A stretch of 64,000 nt of DNA from Halobacillus_A sp043497005. Its GTDB lineage: Bacteria; Bacillota; Bacilli; Bacillales; Halobacillaceae. The notes under the pieces were generated by a model. That model had not been told where the DNA came from and did not search any database. It saw only the letters and a program-made list of their open reading frames with translations. The DNA is taken from the NCBI RefSeq assembly GCF_043497005.1, contig NZ_JBIEKE010000003.1, positions 372,001 to 436,000 on the forward strand, read 5' to 3'. The position numbers were made by a program, and so were the translations under genes. Shown here in pieces: positions 32,359 through 41,636 of this stretch; the stretch's first letter is position 1; each line of letters opens with the position of its first letter.

Positions 32359-33405
32359 TCAAAATAAGTCCCAAGTTACAGCTGTTCCTGCTTTAATTGG
32401 AAGAGCTGCTTTTTTCCCTAAAATAATATCGTAATACTTAGAAGGGAGTCCATACCCCGGGCGTATCGCTTTAACGTTTGCCCTTGTAAAGACTTCTCCT
32501 TTTTTCATTTCTTTCACTACATACAAAGAGCGGCGGTATTTCTTGGATGCTGCTTCACTGTTTGTCGGTCCATATTTTATAGCACCCAAAGCCTGCCATG
32601 CTCTTTTAGTCTCTTCTACTAACAATTTAAATTCGTCAGGCTCCATAGAAAATGAAGCGTCCACTCCGCCGTCTTTACGTGATAGAGTAAAATGCTTTTC
32701 GATTACGGTAGCCCCTAATGCGACACTGGCTACCGCAGCACCTGACCCCAATGTGTGATCAGATAATCCTACTTGGCATTGAAAAAGATCCTTCATATGT
32801 GGAATTGTTTTTACGTTCGTGTTTTCCGGTGATGCAGGATAAGTACTCGTGCATTTTAATAAAATCAATTCGCGGCACCCTGCCTCTTGGGCTGTTCTAA
32901 CCGTTTCATCAATTTCAGCTGCCGTAGCCAATCCCGTAGAAATAATTATAGGCTTTCCCGTTTTAGCTGCTTTTTTTATCAAAGGGATATCTGTATTTTC
33001 AAAAGAAGCAATTTTGTAGCAAGGGACATGAAGCTTCTCGAGAAAATCAACCGCTGTCTCATCAAAAGGAGTGCTAAAACCGATCATTCCCAATTCACTG
33101 CAACGTTTAAAGATCGGTTCATGCCACTCCCAAGGGGTATAGGCTTTCTTATAAAGTTCGTAGAGTGAATGCCCCTTCCATAAGCCTTTACTTCCAATGA
33201 CAAACTCATCCTGTGTGAGGTTTAAAGTCATCGTATCAGCCGTATAAGTTTGAATCTTTAAAGCGTGAGCTCCTGCTTTAGCTGCTGCTTCTACGATTTC
33301 TAAAGCTCTCTCTAATGATTGATTGTGATTACCAGACATTTCTGCAATCACAAAAGGAGGTGCGGTTAAACCAATCATTCTATTTTGAAGAAGGATGGGA
33401 TCCAT
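32359..33405 (-). CDS. pseI: Pseudaminic acid synthase (NeuB/SpsE family)
   Basis: Condenses a 6-deoxy-2,4-diacetamido hexose with phosphoenolpyruvate to form a nonulosonic acid. It is 348 residues: a TIM barrel (PFVIAEMSGNHNQSLERALE, ALKIQTYTADTMTL, CYKIASFENTDIPLI, CTSTYPASPENTN, VGLSDHTLGSGAAVASVALG, VIEKHFTLSRKDGGVDASFS) followed by a SAF domain ending in AALPIKAGTAVTWDLF. The EMSGNHN and GGVDASFS motifs are PseI-like rather than sialate-type. ATG 33403-33405 follows GGGGGGAG; the longer frame is rejected. It overlaps the preceding gene by 26 bases. B. subtilis counterpart: SpsE. Confidence 0.92.
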   Translation of the reverse strand: MDPILLQNRMIGLTAPPFVIAEMSGNHNQSLERALEIVEAAAKAGAHALKIQTYTADTMTLNLTQDEFVIGSKGLWKGHSLYELYKKAYTPWEWHEPIFKRCSELGMIGFSTPFDETAVDFLEKLHVPCYKIASFENTDIPLIKKAAKTGKPIIISTGLATAAEIDETVRTAQEAGCRELILLKCTSTYPASPENTNVKTIPHMKDLFQCQVGLSDHTLGSGAAVASVALGATVIEKHFTLSRKDGGVDASFSMEPDEFKLLVEETKRAWQALGAIKYGPTNSEAASKKYRRSLYVVKEMKKGEVFTRANVKAIRPGYGLPSKYYDIILGKKAALPIKAGTAVTWDLF

Positions 33406-35053
33406 CGATTCTCCCCCCTTTTGAGTGGATAAGTGTTTTTTTGGCTTCCGGCCATATGTCCTTAAAGTGAGCCATGGGTATAACATCCATATATTGACCA
33501 TTCTTCAATGTATGTTTAATAAACCTTCCTTCTTCTCTAAACCCTAGTTTCTTATGAAATTGCATGCTTCTTTGGTTTGATACCAGTACCTCTGCACAAA
33601 CTTTATGCATACCTTCATGTTCAAAAATAAATTCCAAGGCAAGCAGTCCCAATACCGTTCCTGATCCTTTAGGTGCTGATTCTTCCCCGATATAAAATCC
33701 CCAAAAACACTTACTATTGCTCCGGTCTATTTTTGAGAAATTAACGAGACCTATTGGTGCTTTTTTATAATAAAGGAGCTTAATGATTGTCGACGCATCC
33801 CTTTTTACCCCTTCAAACCATTTTCTATGTTCTTCCAACGTTATTTTGTGATCGGTATACATAGCGGAACGAACGACATCTGAATTTCTCCACTTTAACA
33901 CCGTCTCTAATTCTCTCTCCTCTAAATCCTTCAGCTCAAAATTACGAAGATCGAAGACTGGAGATCCCCCCAACAAATGACGAGCAGCCGATCCTATCTC
34001 TATCCCTTGCGCCACTTCACGTGCTGCTTCAGCTATTCTTTTTACTTGATAATGGTTCTGCAATAATTCTCTTAAAGTTTGCATCAGTCGTTGTGCAGAA
34101 ACGTTATCACTTTCTCCTAAATTGAATACAGCTTCTTTTTCTTCCAAGTATGATAATATTTCTCTTTGGTTTTTTGCGGTTTCAATCGTAATAGCAGGCA
34201 CACCTAAATAACAACGTTCCCAAGTGGAGCTTCCCCCAGCCCCAATAGCAAGATCAGCTTTCAACATTAACTCTGCCATGTAATCAATTTGGCAGTGAAA
34301 ATAAAAATTTGTAATTTCCTTACATACTTCTTTAATCTCCTGCTTGTCTTGATTGTTTTCCCCTACCACTACATCAACGGTTAAATCTTCTCTATTTAAG
34401 GCTTTTATCGCTCTCATTGTTTTCAGGGTCTCATTTGTCGGATCTGTCCCCCCGAAAGATACAAGAATTCGCTGAATTGTTCCTTTATGATGTTTCAATT
34501 GTTCTCTAGCTTTTTCAAACTCTTTCCGGATAAGCATATACTTTGGACCTAATAGTTTAGCTGCTTGTTTCGGCACTAAATGGTCGTAGCGTTTTTCAAA
34601 GTTTCGAAAGATATTTTGATCCATAATCAAGTCGCAGTCATGCTTTCGATCAGCGAGATCATCTATAACGCCTACCTTTTTCACATGGTTCTTCATCCGC
34701 TTTTCCCACTTCTCCCCTAAAGCGTAATGGTCGACGATCAGCCAGTCAGCATGATGGAGATGATTTTTAAATACAGCGGCCGTGTGGTTGTAATCCGTCT
34801 TCCAATTTACTTCAAGCCAATCTGAATAAGGAATATCACTGTCTTTTTTAAAGTGGGAATCGTGGGGAGCTGATAGCGGAAAAACTACAAATCCTTTGTC
34901 TTTAATAAACTCGATTAAATTCCCTTTTAGAAGTCGGCTGATAAATGAAACATGTGCGCCATTCTCGCTCAGCTGTTGAGCTAGTGTTAAACACCTCATG
35001 ACATGTCCAGTGCCTATTTTCACAGAAGCATCTGTACGAATTACGACTTCCAT
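33380..35053 (-). CDS. PseG-PseH fusion: UDP-sugar hydrolase plus N-acetyltransferase
   Basis: A 557-residue two-domain protein. Residues 1-360 resemble PseG/SpsG, the GT-B-fold hydrolase that removes UDP (RTDASVKIGTGHVMRCLTLA, DWLIVDHYALGEKWE, RILVSFGGTDPTNETL, DLAIGAGGSSTWERCYLGVP). Residues 370-530 are a GNAT acetyltransferase like PseH/SpsD (LKWRNSDVVRSAMYTDHKIT, PKGSGTVLGLLALEFIFE, NQRSMQFHKKLGFREEGRFI). The fusion joins the acetylation and UDP-release steps of CMP-pseudaminate synthesis. It lies between pseF and pseI, overlapping the latter. The ribosome site of the ATG at 35053 is weak. Confidence 0.9.
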   Translation of the reverse strand: MEVVIRTDASVKIGTGHVMRCLTLAQQLSENGAHVSFISRLLKGNLIEFIKDKGFVVFPLSAPHDSHFKKDSDIPYSDWLEVNWKTDYNHTAAVFKNHLHHADWLIVDHYALGEKWEKRMKNHVKKVGVIDDLADRKHDCDLIMDQNIFRNFEKRYDHLVPKQAAKLLGPKYMLIRKEFEKAREQLKHHKGTIQRILVSFGGTDPTNETLKTMRAIKALNREDLTVDVVVGENNQDKQEIKEVCKEITNFYFHCQIDYMAELMLKADLAIGAGGSSTWERCYLGVPAITIETAKNQREILSYLEEKEAVFNLGESDNVSAQRLMQTLRELLQNHYQVKRIAEAAREVAQGIEIGSAARHLLGGSPVFDLRNFELKDLEERELETVLKWRNSDVVRSAMYTDHKITLEEHRKWFEGVKRDASTIIKLLYYKKAPIGLVNFSKIDRSNSKCFWGFYIGEESAPKGSGTVLGLLALEFIFEHEGMHKVCAEVLVSNQRSMQFHKKLGFREEGRFIKHTLKNGQYMDVIPMAHFKDIWPEAKKTLIHSKGGRIDGSHPSSK

Positions 35054-35068
35054 CAGCTCATCACACTC

Positions 35069-35800
35069 TCACGATTTTTTTTGATCAATATGAGCATTTA
35101 TAAGCGAGAGCTCCGGATACTGTTTCACGAAATCTAGTGCATCTCTTAAAGTAAAATTCGGATGACCAGGATAGAAGTGTTCTAATATGCGTTTAATCAA
35201 TTGATAGTCTTCCGCTGTGTCCACCGTCCAGCGATGATGACTCTCATCCTGCTCAAGTTTTACATTATAGATCGAAAATTCATCTTTATGATGATGGATA
35301 TATGAAGTCACGTGTTCCCGTTCTGATTCCGAGCGAGCATTATCATGACAACGTTTTAATGCCCGATATGAAAAAACTTCAGTATCCATTCCTCTAGGAT
35401 ACGTTCGTGCCAGCGTATTTGAAACATAACGACAAGCTCCTTGTTGATGAAAATAAGCGTCGATCACTTCATCTATGACTACAGGGTCAATCAAAGGACA
35501 GTCTGAAGTTAATCGAATAACAACGTCAGCCTTATGGTAGGATGCTGCTTCATAGTAACGTCCGAGAACATCTTTCTCGGAACCACGAAAGGCAGAGATT
35601 GAATGTTCATTAGCAAATGACCAAAGGGCATCATCAGCTGGTTCAGTAGTGGTGGCAAGAATGAGTTCATCAATTTTTTTTGATCGCTGCATCCGCTCTA
35701 TTTGAAAGCCCAATAACGGTTTCCCCAACACTTGCTTTAATACTTTTCCAGGCAGCCGTGTCGATCCCATACGCGCCTGAATTATGGCTGCCACTTTCAT
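35069..35800 (-). CDS. pseF: Nonulosonate cytidylyltransferase (PseF/SpsF family)
   Basis: A 243-residue nucleotidyltransferase predicted to make CMP-pseudaminic acid. The N-terminus AAIIQARMGSTRLPGKVLK is the SpsF-type CTP-binding loop. It is followed by FRGSEKDVLGRYYEAA, RLTSDCPLIDP and RWTVDTAEDYQLIKRI. GAGGTG precedes the ATG and covers the pseC stop (four-base gap), so translation is coupled. Confidence 0.9.
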   Translation of the reverse strand: MKVAAIIQARMGSTRLPGKVLKQVLGKPLLGFQIERMQRSKKIDELILATTTEPADDALWSFANEHSISAFRGSEKDVLGRYYEAASYHKADVVIRLTSDCPLIDPVVIDEVIDAYFHQQGACRYVSNTLARTYPRGMDTEVFSYRALKRCHDNARSESEREHVTSYIHHHKDEFSIYNVKLEQDESHHRWTVDTAEDYQLIKRILEHFYPGHPNFTLRDALDFVKQYPELSLINAHIDQKKS

Positions 35801-35804
35801 TGAA

Positions 35805-37001
35805 TCACCTCGTATAATAAGATATTACTTTCTTCACTGCTTTTATCACATCTTTAACATCTGTTTTTGTCATGGCAGGAAATAGTGGAAGCGTAATGAT
35901 TTCTTCATAAACTTCTTCTGCCATTGGACAAAGTCCTTTTTCATAGCCTAATTGACGATAATAAGGATGCCAATATACAGGGATATAGTGGACGTTAACC
36001 CCGATATTTTCTTTTTGCAGCGCTTCGAAAACTTCCTTACGAGATCCAGACAGCCGCTCTAATTTAAGCCGCAGTATATAGAGATGCCAACTTGAATCAC
36101 ACCCCGTTTTTAATTTGGGAGTGATTACTTCATCAACATCCAAAAAGGCTTTTGTGTACATGTCTGCATACTTTTTTCTTTTTGCGATAAACAAATCAAG
36201 TTTATCAAGCTGGCTGTGACCTAAGGCTGCTTGCAGATCTGTCATTCGATAGTTAAATCCTAAGCTTTGCATTTCATAATACCAGGGACCATGAGAAGTC
36301 TCCTTGAATACACTGGACTCGCGAGTCATGCCGTGGTTACGAAAGTTAATCAGTTTCTCATAGTAGTCCTTGCGGTTAGTCGTAATAACGCCGCCTTCTC
36401 CTGTTGTTACATGCTTAACGGGGTGGAAGCTGAACATCGTCATATCGCTAAGAGAACCTACGTCTCTGCCCTTATAACGAGCGCCCAGAGCATGTGCTGC
36501 GTCTTCAATTACTGGAATACCACGAGCTTTAGCGATAGAAAGAATATCATCATAAGCAGCAGGTTGACCTGTGAAATCGACAGGAATAATTGCTTTCGTT
36601 TTTTCCGTAATCATGGATTGAATCGAAGCGGGAGAGACGTTGTATGTGTTCGGGTCAATATCTGCAAATACAGGCATTGCGTCTAAATATATCGCGCAGT
36701 TAGCACTTGCTACAAAAGTCATTGGAGTTGTAATTACTTCATCATTCTTCTTAACGCCGGCTGCAGCACAAGCGGCATGCAGAGCTGCTGTCCCATTGGC
36801 AAAAGCTACACAGTAATTAGCGCCGACATAATCACTTACTTTCTGCTCAAACTTATAGATTTCCGGACCCGTAGTAAGAAAATCACTTTTTAATACCTGC
36901 ACGACTTTTTTCACATCATCGTCGTCAATGAATTGTCTCCCATAAGGAAGATAGGTCTCCCGAACCGGTTTTCCTCCTTGAATCGCTAGCTTTTTGGCCA
37001 T
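35805..37001 (-). CDS. pseC: UDP-4-keto sugar aminotransferase (PseC/SpsC family)
   Basis: PLP-dependent DegT/DnrJ/EryC1-family enzyme of 398 residues, predicted to install the 4-amino group in nonulosonate precursor synthesis. Visible features: FANGTAALHAACAAAGV, VIEDAAHALGARYKG, the PLP lysine in FSFHPVKHVTTGEGGVITTN (Lys about 190), and the C-terminal INVHYIPVYWHPYYRQLGY type sequence. GAGGG precedes ATG 37001. It lies 13 bases after the epimerase gene. Confidence 0.93.
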   Translation of the reverse strand: MAKKLAIQGGKPVRETYLPYGRQFIDDDDVKKVVQVLKSDFLTTGPEIYKFEQKVSDYVGANYCVAFANGTAALHAACAAAGVKKNDEVITTPMTFVASANCAIYLDAMPVFADIDPNTYNVSPASIQSMITEKTKAIIPVDFTGQPAAYDDILSIAKARGIPVIEDAAHALGARYKGRDVGSLSDMTMFSFHPVKHVTTGEGGVITTNRKDYYEKLINFRNHGMTRESSVFKETSHGPWYYEMQSLGFNYRMTDLQAALGHSQLDKLDLFIAKRKKYADMYTKAFLDVDEVITPKLKTGCDSSWHLYILRLKLERLSGSRKEVFEALQKENIGVNVHYIPVYWHPYYRQLGYEKGLCPMAEEVYEEIITLPLFPAMTKTDVKDVIKAVKKVISYYTR

Positions 37002-37014
37002 GATAAATCCCTCA

Positions 37015-37959
37015 TTAAATCAAATTGGTAGATTTAATCCACTCTTCCGTGCGTTTAATCCCATCCTCTAAACTGAAGATCGGCTTCCAGCCCAGTAGTT
37101 TGGATGCTTTGTCATAATTACAAAGTAATTTTTGAATTTCGCTCTGCGGATGAATATGCTTCACATGCTGAATTTTAGTTACATCCTTAACGATTAAACT
37201 CGCTAAATCATTAATCGGAATATCACGTCCTATCCCTGCGTTAAGGATTTCACCATTAGCCCTGTCAGAATACCCGGATTCTACTACAAAGTGTGCACAA
37301 TCTTCCACGTACAACAAGTCACGAGTTTGAGTGCCGTCTCCATAAATTTGCAGCACTTTACCTTCCAGCTTGTTTTTAATAAAGATGGCAACTACTCCGC
37401 CTTCTCCTCCCGTTTTTTGAAATGGACCATACGTATTAAATGGTCGAACAACGACGGCTGGTAATCCATAAGCAAAGAAATAAGAAAGCACCATGTTTTC
37501 AGCTGCTATTTTCGCTCCAGCATAAGGTGAAGCCGGTTTAATGGCATCCGTCTCTTTGATACCTCCAGCATTCGCAGCGCGGTCATACACCATACACGTA
37601 CTCATAAATACAATTTTGACATTATGATTCTTGCATTCTTCAAGGACGTTGAACGTACCAATTGTATCGTTATCAAACGTAGTCTTAGGGTCATCGATAC
37701 TGTCCTGAACATTGATGCTTGCTCCCAAGTGATAACAACAATCAAATTTCTTTAAGAATAAATCCTTTAATAAAGACGTATCTTTTATATCTCCCTGAAT
37801 AAATTCCCTGAAATTCTTTCGGCTTAGAAAATCATCAACGTTCTCGATTCTTCCATTTGATAAGTCATCAAGAACCCATACGTTATGACCGTCATCGAGC
37901 AGTTTTTTAACAACCCATCTGCCAATAAAACCTGCACCACCCGTTACAAGTACATTCAA
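37015..37959 (-). CDS. NAD-dependent sugar epimerase/dehydratase (extended SDR)
   Basis: About 314 residues. The Rossmann motif VLVTGGAGFIGRWVV is at the N-terminus. The catalytic elements are FMSTCMVYD and SPYAGAKIAAENM (Tyr and Lys of YxxxK), and RPFNTYGPFQ and GDGTQTRDLLYVEDC are typical of UDP-hexose epimerases or 4,6-dehydratases. It is not part of the canonical Pse set, so it may make a second sugar of the glycan. I favour a TTG start at 37957-37959, seven bases after GGGGGAG; an in-frame alternative is 37992. It heads the epimerase-pseC-pseF-pseGH-pseI operon. Confidence 0.85.
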   Translation of the reverse strand: MNVLVTGGAGFIGRWVVKKLLDDGHNVWVLDDLSNGRIENVDDFLSRKNFREFIQGDIKDTSLLKDLFLKKFDCCYHLGASINVQDSIDDPKTTFDNDTIGTFNVLEECKNHNVKIVFMSTCMVYDRAANAGGIKETDAIKPASPYAGAKIAAENMVLSYFFAYGLPAVVVRPFNTYGPFQKTGGEGGVVAIFIKNKLEGKVLQIYGDGTQTRDLLYVEDCAHFVVESGYSDRANGEILNAGIGRDIPINDLASLIVKDVTKIQHVKHIHPQSEIQKLLCNYDKASKLLGWKPIFSLEDGIKRTEEWIKSTNLI

Positions 37960-38150
37960 ATCATCATCTCCCCCATTCACCCCTTCAGACACATCCTATT
38001 AAAATAAAGGAGAGAATATTCATTAAAACAACCACTAAAAAAGATAGGTCATGAATAAGACGATTATCATAGTCCCAACGCTGAAAATTTAACGGCTTGT
38101 CCGAAACTTACTAAATCAAATGTGTAACAAAACTGATTAAAGCACAAAAA

Positions 38151-38190
38151 CATCCGAATGATTTCCGGAAAATCAGTTCGGATGTTTTAA
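38151..38190 (-). terminator. TCCGAAC-family hairpin, copy A (terminator of the 476-residue GT-like gene)
   Basis: ACATCCGAA (38151-38159) pairs with TTCGGATGT (38178-38186), with inner GATTT/AAATC. On the minus strand a TTTTTG run follows. It lies in the 258-base gap 37960-38217, where I see no gene. Confidence 0.85.
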
Positions 38191-38217
38191 AAAGAGTTTA
38201 CCCCTTCTCTCCAACTA

Positions 38218-39648
38218 CTATTTCGTTAGCTGTTTGATTAAATTCACTAGTCTTTTACCGGACAATTGATTGGTTGCATAAGCGGTAGATAAAAATTTTT
38301 CTCTTACCGCTTTTTCATACTTCTGCATATCTTTCCTGGAAAAATAGCGGTGGACAATATCGGCTAATGAAGAAGGATTTGAGTGTACTAACCCTCCTAA
38401 ACCATAATAATATCCTGTGTGTCCTGGAAACTCTTCACTAAGAATAAACACCGGCTTTTCCGCAAGCATAGCTTCTAAACCGACAGTCGATGAATAGACT
38501 ACTACCGCATCCACATTGGGAAGAATATCATAGAGATCAAAATTTTGAGCCGGGAGCGCTTCAACTATCTCTTTTGTCAGCTGATGCGGCTGTATACTTG
38601 GAAAATCCTTAATAAGAATATTAAATGAACCTTTCTTCACTAAGGAATTGATAAGCAGCTTCCAACGTGGTAGATCTTTATTTCCCCTTACGACTACAAG
38701 TACTGTTTTTTTATTAGAATCCAACCCAAGCTGTTTCTCAAACTCTTCCCTTTTCACAGGGGTGTTTAAATAAATTTGATCAAACCTCGGATGACCTATG
38801 ATCTTTACTGCGCTGTCTTCTATCCCTTTTTGCTTATACCATACTTTTTCAAACTCTCCATACACCGCATCCACTGCAGCAATTTTAGGTAAATATCCAA
38901 ATTCACTAGATATAATGCCGTGCTGCATACAGATCGTTGGGATTCCTTGTTTTGCTGCTACAATAGTGAGAGTACGACTTTCAGGATAATGGGTGGATGG
39001 GACAATAACACAGGATACCGTTTCTGTTTGAAACAGCATCATAGCCTGTTCAATCCGATGAATAATTTTGCCAAGCTGCATCAAAAGAACTTTTTGAAAC
39101 TTTTGGTCACTGTACAAAGGGTGAGAAGCCTGGGTCTTACAGATCCTTTTAACTTCTCTCCTCACTTTTGAAATTGATTGTTCAACTGAAGGATCGGAGT
39201 TGGTGTATTCGTCAAAATATTGAACTGGAATTTTCCCCGCTTTCTCTTTTTTTAGATATCCTTTGTCTTTCGGCAGTATTTTTCTTTCCTTTATCATCAA
39301 TGTTTTTGAAGGAGAGAAATACTTGTTAAGAATTGGATTTGGAAAACGAATAAGGTTATATACATCATGAATAATGACTTTGCCGTTCTTATTACTTGAG
39401 CGCTTTTGGCTCGTGTGCTTGTGAATGTACTGATTGAACCGGGATTGAATGTCTACGTTGCTCTCTGCTTTGTTTTTTAGCAGTTGGGTAAAGGAGTTCT
39501 CTTCCATCCTATTCATTACTCCAGCTTTTTTAATTAAGCTACGATAGTGACAGAGATAAGGCAGAGAGTAACCTTTATAAGTCACTCCTTCAAATTGGTC
39601 AAGAAAATCTAAATAAAGAGACCAGTAGTTACGTTCATACGTATTCAA
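38218..39648 (-). CDS. GT-B-like surface glycan protein, paralogue 1 (476 residues)
   Basis: A large protein without membrane segments that I do not assign to a named family. The N-terminus reads MNTYERNYWSLYLDFLDQFE, and a central block reads GIPTICMQHGIISSEFGYLP, then a GHPRFD turn. The C-terminal block has VYSSTVGLEAMLAEKPVFIL, the pattern of GT-B glycosyl/polyol-phosphate transferases (CDP-glycerol transferase, KpsC or polysialyltransferase-like). It is clearly paralogous to the 462-residue protein at 45005-46393. TTG start at 39648 with GGAGGG nearby. Between pseB and the Pse operon; a nonulosonate-transferring or polymerising role is inference. Confidence 0.75.
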   Translation of the reverse strand: MNTYERNYWSLYLDFLDQFEGVTYKGYSLPYLCHYRSLIKKAGVMNRMEENSFTQLLKNKAESNVDIQSRFNQYIHKHTSQKRSSNKNGKVIIHDVYNLIRFPNPILNKYFSPSKTLMIKERKILPKDKGYLKKEKAGKIPVQYFDEYTNSDPSVEQSISKVRREVKRICKTQASHPLYSDQKFQKVLLMQLGKIIHRIEQAMMLFQTETVSCVIVPSTHYPESRTLTIVAAKQGIPTICMQHGIISSEFGYLPKIAAVDAVYGEFEKVWYKQKGIEDSAVKIIGHPRFDQIYLNTPVKREEFEKQLGLDSNKKTVLVVVRGNKDLPRWKLLINSLVKKGSFNILIKDFPSIQPHQLTKEIVEALPAQNFDLYDILPNVDAVVVYSSTVGLEAMLAEKPVFILSEEFPGHTGYYYGLGGLVHSNPSSLADIVHRYFSRKDMQKYEKAVREKFLSTAYATNQLSGKRLVNLIKQLTK

Positions 39649-39702
39649 TTAATTCCCTCCTTTCTCTAACGAGTCATTGGCCTGGATATACTTAACCAAG
39701 AT

Positions 39703-40701
39703 TTACAAAAGCTTTTCTTTGTGTAGTAGCTGCTTCAGCTTTTCGCTGGAAACCTGCGGCTGATCGGCAGAGCTGTACGTTTGCTGCTTCGCTTTCTGTG
39801 CATTTGAATACTGGGTCACTTCTTTTCCAGGGAGAACATACATATCCGCCAACTCCCAAGCCGTGAGTGACTCATCAAATGTCATCAGTTCTTCATACAT
39901 TTTTTCTCCAGGTCGTAAACCAATCTCTTGAATAATTACATCCTCGGTGTTGATTTGTTGTTTACTGCACGTTTCTTCAACGACTAAAGAAATGAGGTCC
40001 CCCAACAAAATCACAGGCATTTTTAATATAAAAACCTCTCCACCTTTCGCTTCTTTTAAAGCTTTAATCGTTAATTCAGTAGCTTGGGAAAGAGTCATCA
40101 TAAATCGTGTCATTTTACGATCTGTGACCGTTACTCTTTTCTGTTGACAGATTTGATTTTTAAATAAAGGAATAACTGATCCCCTTGATCCCATTACATT
40201 TCCAAACCGTACACTTGCAAAAGTAGTTTTTGCTTTCCCTTTTTTAAATTCAGCAGCCGTCATTAGTCGTTCACCGATCAGCTTTGTCGCTCCATAAGTG
40301 TTCGTCGGAGAGATGGCCTTATCCGAACTTGTAAATACTACTTTTTCCACATCATTAGCTAATGCAGCATTAATGACATGATAAGTCCCCTTAACATTCG
40401 TTAATATTGCTTCGTGCGGATTGGCTTCACAAGAAGAAACATGCTTCATCGCAGCTAAGTGAAAAACATAATCTACCCCTTCCATCGCCTTAGCCAGCCG
40501 CTCATAATTACGTACATCCCCTAAGATAAAGCTAATCCTTTTCTCATGGTCCCATTCGTTTTGCATTTGAAATTGCTTAAATTCATCACGGCTGAAAATA
40601 ATTACTTCTGCCGGTTTTTCATGTAACACATAACGGACGATACTTTTACCTATAGTTCCCGTCCCTCCAATAACTAAAATTCTCTTATCTTTGAAGTACA
40701 C
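39703..40701 (-). CDS. pseB: UDP-GlcNAc 4,6-dehydratase/5-epimerase (PseB family)
   Basis: A 332-residue SDR of the PseB/CapD type, the first step of pseudaminate synthesis. The cofactor loop is ILVIGGTGTIGKSIV. The region FSRDEFKQFQMQ is characteristic of PseB. The catalytic Asp-Lys-Tyr set appears in SSDKAISPTNTYGATK, followed by VRFGNVMGSRGSVIPLF and IGLRPGEKMYEEL. The C-terminal 40 residues are Q/S/K-rich. GTG start with AAGGAG six bases upstream. The GT-like gene follows 54 bases later, probably in the same transcript. Confidence 0.88.
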   Translation of the reverse strand: MYFKDKRILVIGGTGTIGKSIVRYVLHEKPAEVIIFSRDEFKQFQMQNEWDHEKRISFILGDVRNYERLAKAMEGVDYVFHLAAMKHVSSCEANPHEAILTNVKGTYHVINAALANDVEKVVFTSSDKAISPTNTYGATKLIGERLMTAAEFKKGKAKTTFASVRFGNVMGSRGSVIPLFKNQICQQKRVTVTDRKMTRFMMTLSQATELTIKALKEAKGGEVFILKMPVILLGDLISLVVEETCSKQQINTEDVIIQEIGLRPGEKMYEELMTFDESLTAWELADMYVLPGKEVTQYSNAQKAKQQTYSSADQPQVSSEKLKQLLHKEKLL

Positions 40702-40893
40702 GTTAGCTCCTTCTTTCCTTTCAAAACTATCCTTAAATCACATGGAAACTCTACTTTATTTGTCTATCATTTTTTTGAAATAGGATGGAAAATAGCTCAA
40801 ACAAGATCTCATTCCTACTCTATAATATGCATCCTGACAAGAATGGTATGGTTTTCAGCTTATGTATGAAAAAATGCCGCAACTGCGGATAGA

Positions 40894-40921
40894 CAAAAGG
40901 GCAGGGATCTCTCCTACCCTT
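40894..40921 (-). terminator. Terminator at the 3' end of the sulfotransferase gene
   Basis: Minus strand AAGGGTAGG (40921-40913) pairs with CCTGCCCTT (40905-40897), followed by TTGTC. The stop codon of the gene lies within the stem. Confidence 0.65.
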
Positions 40922-41636
40922 CAAAATTTTTCTTCCATTCCTCCAGCGCTTGTTTCTGCTGATCACTTAAGGCAGCGATTCTCTTTTCAAACTTCTTTAG
41001 AGCATAATTATATAAGACGATATCATAATGGTTTAATTTCTTAATCTGCTTAATTATTGCAGGGTCTACTTCATGAGACTTGGGTCGATTTTGCGTCTTG
41101 TTCACCCTTTCTACTTTCAACGTGTCCTTCCACTCAAAGTGTTGTGCTAAAAAAAATAGAGATTCACTGAACCGCTCTGTAAACCCTACCTCTGAAAAGT
41201 ATTCGTTTAAGTTACGTCTCGCCTTCTTTATGTTATTCGGATCTCCTCCAGATAGATAGCGCGTAGCTAAATTAACGGTGCGGTAACGGATACTCCGCAA
41301 ATCAGTTTTGTGGTATTGTTTGTCCCCTACCCCTTCATCCTTCATATACGAAAGAAAGTTCTCGAAGGTCATATTCTTAACTTGTTTATGCAATGGATCG
41401 CGCTCGTAACTTTTAATGTAATAATAAGTAGAAATCACTCGATCTACAGGATCGCGAAGCATTGTAAAATAGTCAGTCGGTTTCTTCAATTTTTTAAAAT
41501 GCTTCCCGTGCCACACGAGTATTTCTTCATTTTTCCCATCTAAAATTTTCCACATCGTCTTTCCGCCTGTTTTAGGAATGTGCAAAAAACAGATAAGTTC
41601 ATTTAATTCGAGGTCTTCTTTATTAAAATGAATCAC
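40914..41636 (-). CDS. PAPS-dependent sulfotransferase family protein
   Basis: A 240-residue soluble protein of the carbohydrate sulfotransferase superfamily. The 5'-phosphosulfate-binding loop is FLHIPKTGGKTMWKIL (residues about 17-32). The 3'-phosphate-binding motif is MLRDPVDRVISTYYYIKS (about 59-76). The rest contains the usual helical region with TERFSESLFFLAQHF. It lies divergent to, and 180 bases from, a sulfate-permease/APS-kinase/ATP-sulfurylase operon that could make its PAPS, and beside nonulosonate genes. Sulfation of a surface or spore glycan is the natural inference; the acceptor is unknown. GTG start behind AAAGGAG. Confidence 0.87.
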   Translation of the reverse strand: MIHFNKEDLELNELICFLHIPKTGGKTMWKILDGKNEEILVWHGKHFKKLKKPTDYFTMLRDPVDRVISTYYYIKSYERDPLHKQVKNMTFENFLSYMKDEGVGDKQYHKTDLRSIRYRTVNLATRYLSGGDPNNIKKARRNLNEYFSEVGFTERFSESLFFLAQHFEWKDTLKVERVNKTQNRPKSHEVDPAIIKQIKKLNHYDIVLYNYALKKFEKRIAALSDQQKQALEEWKKNFEG

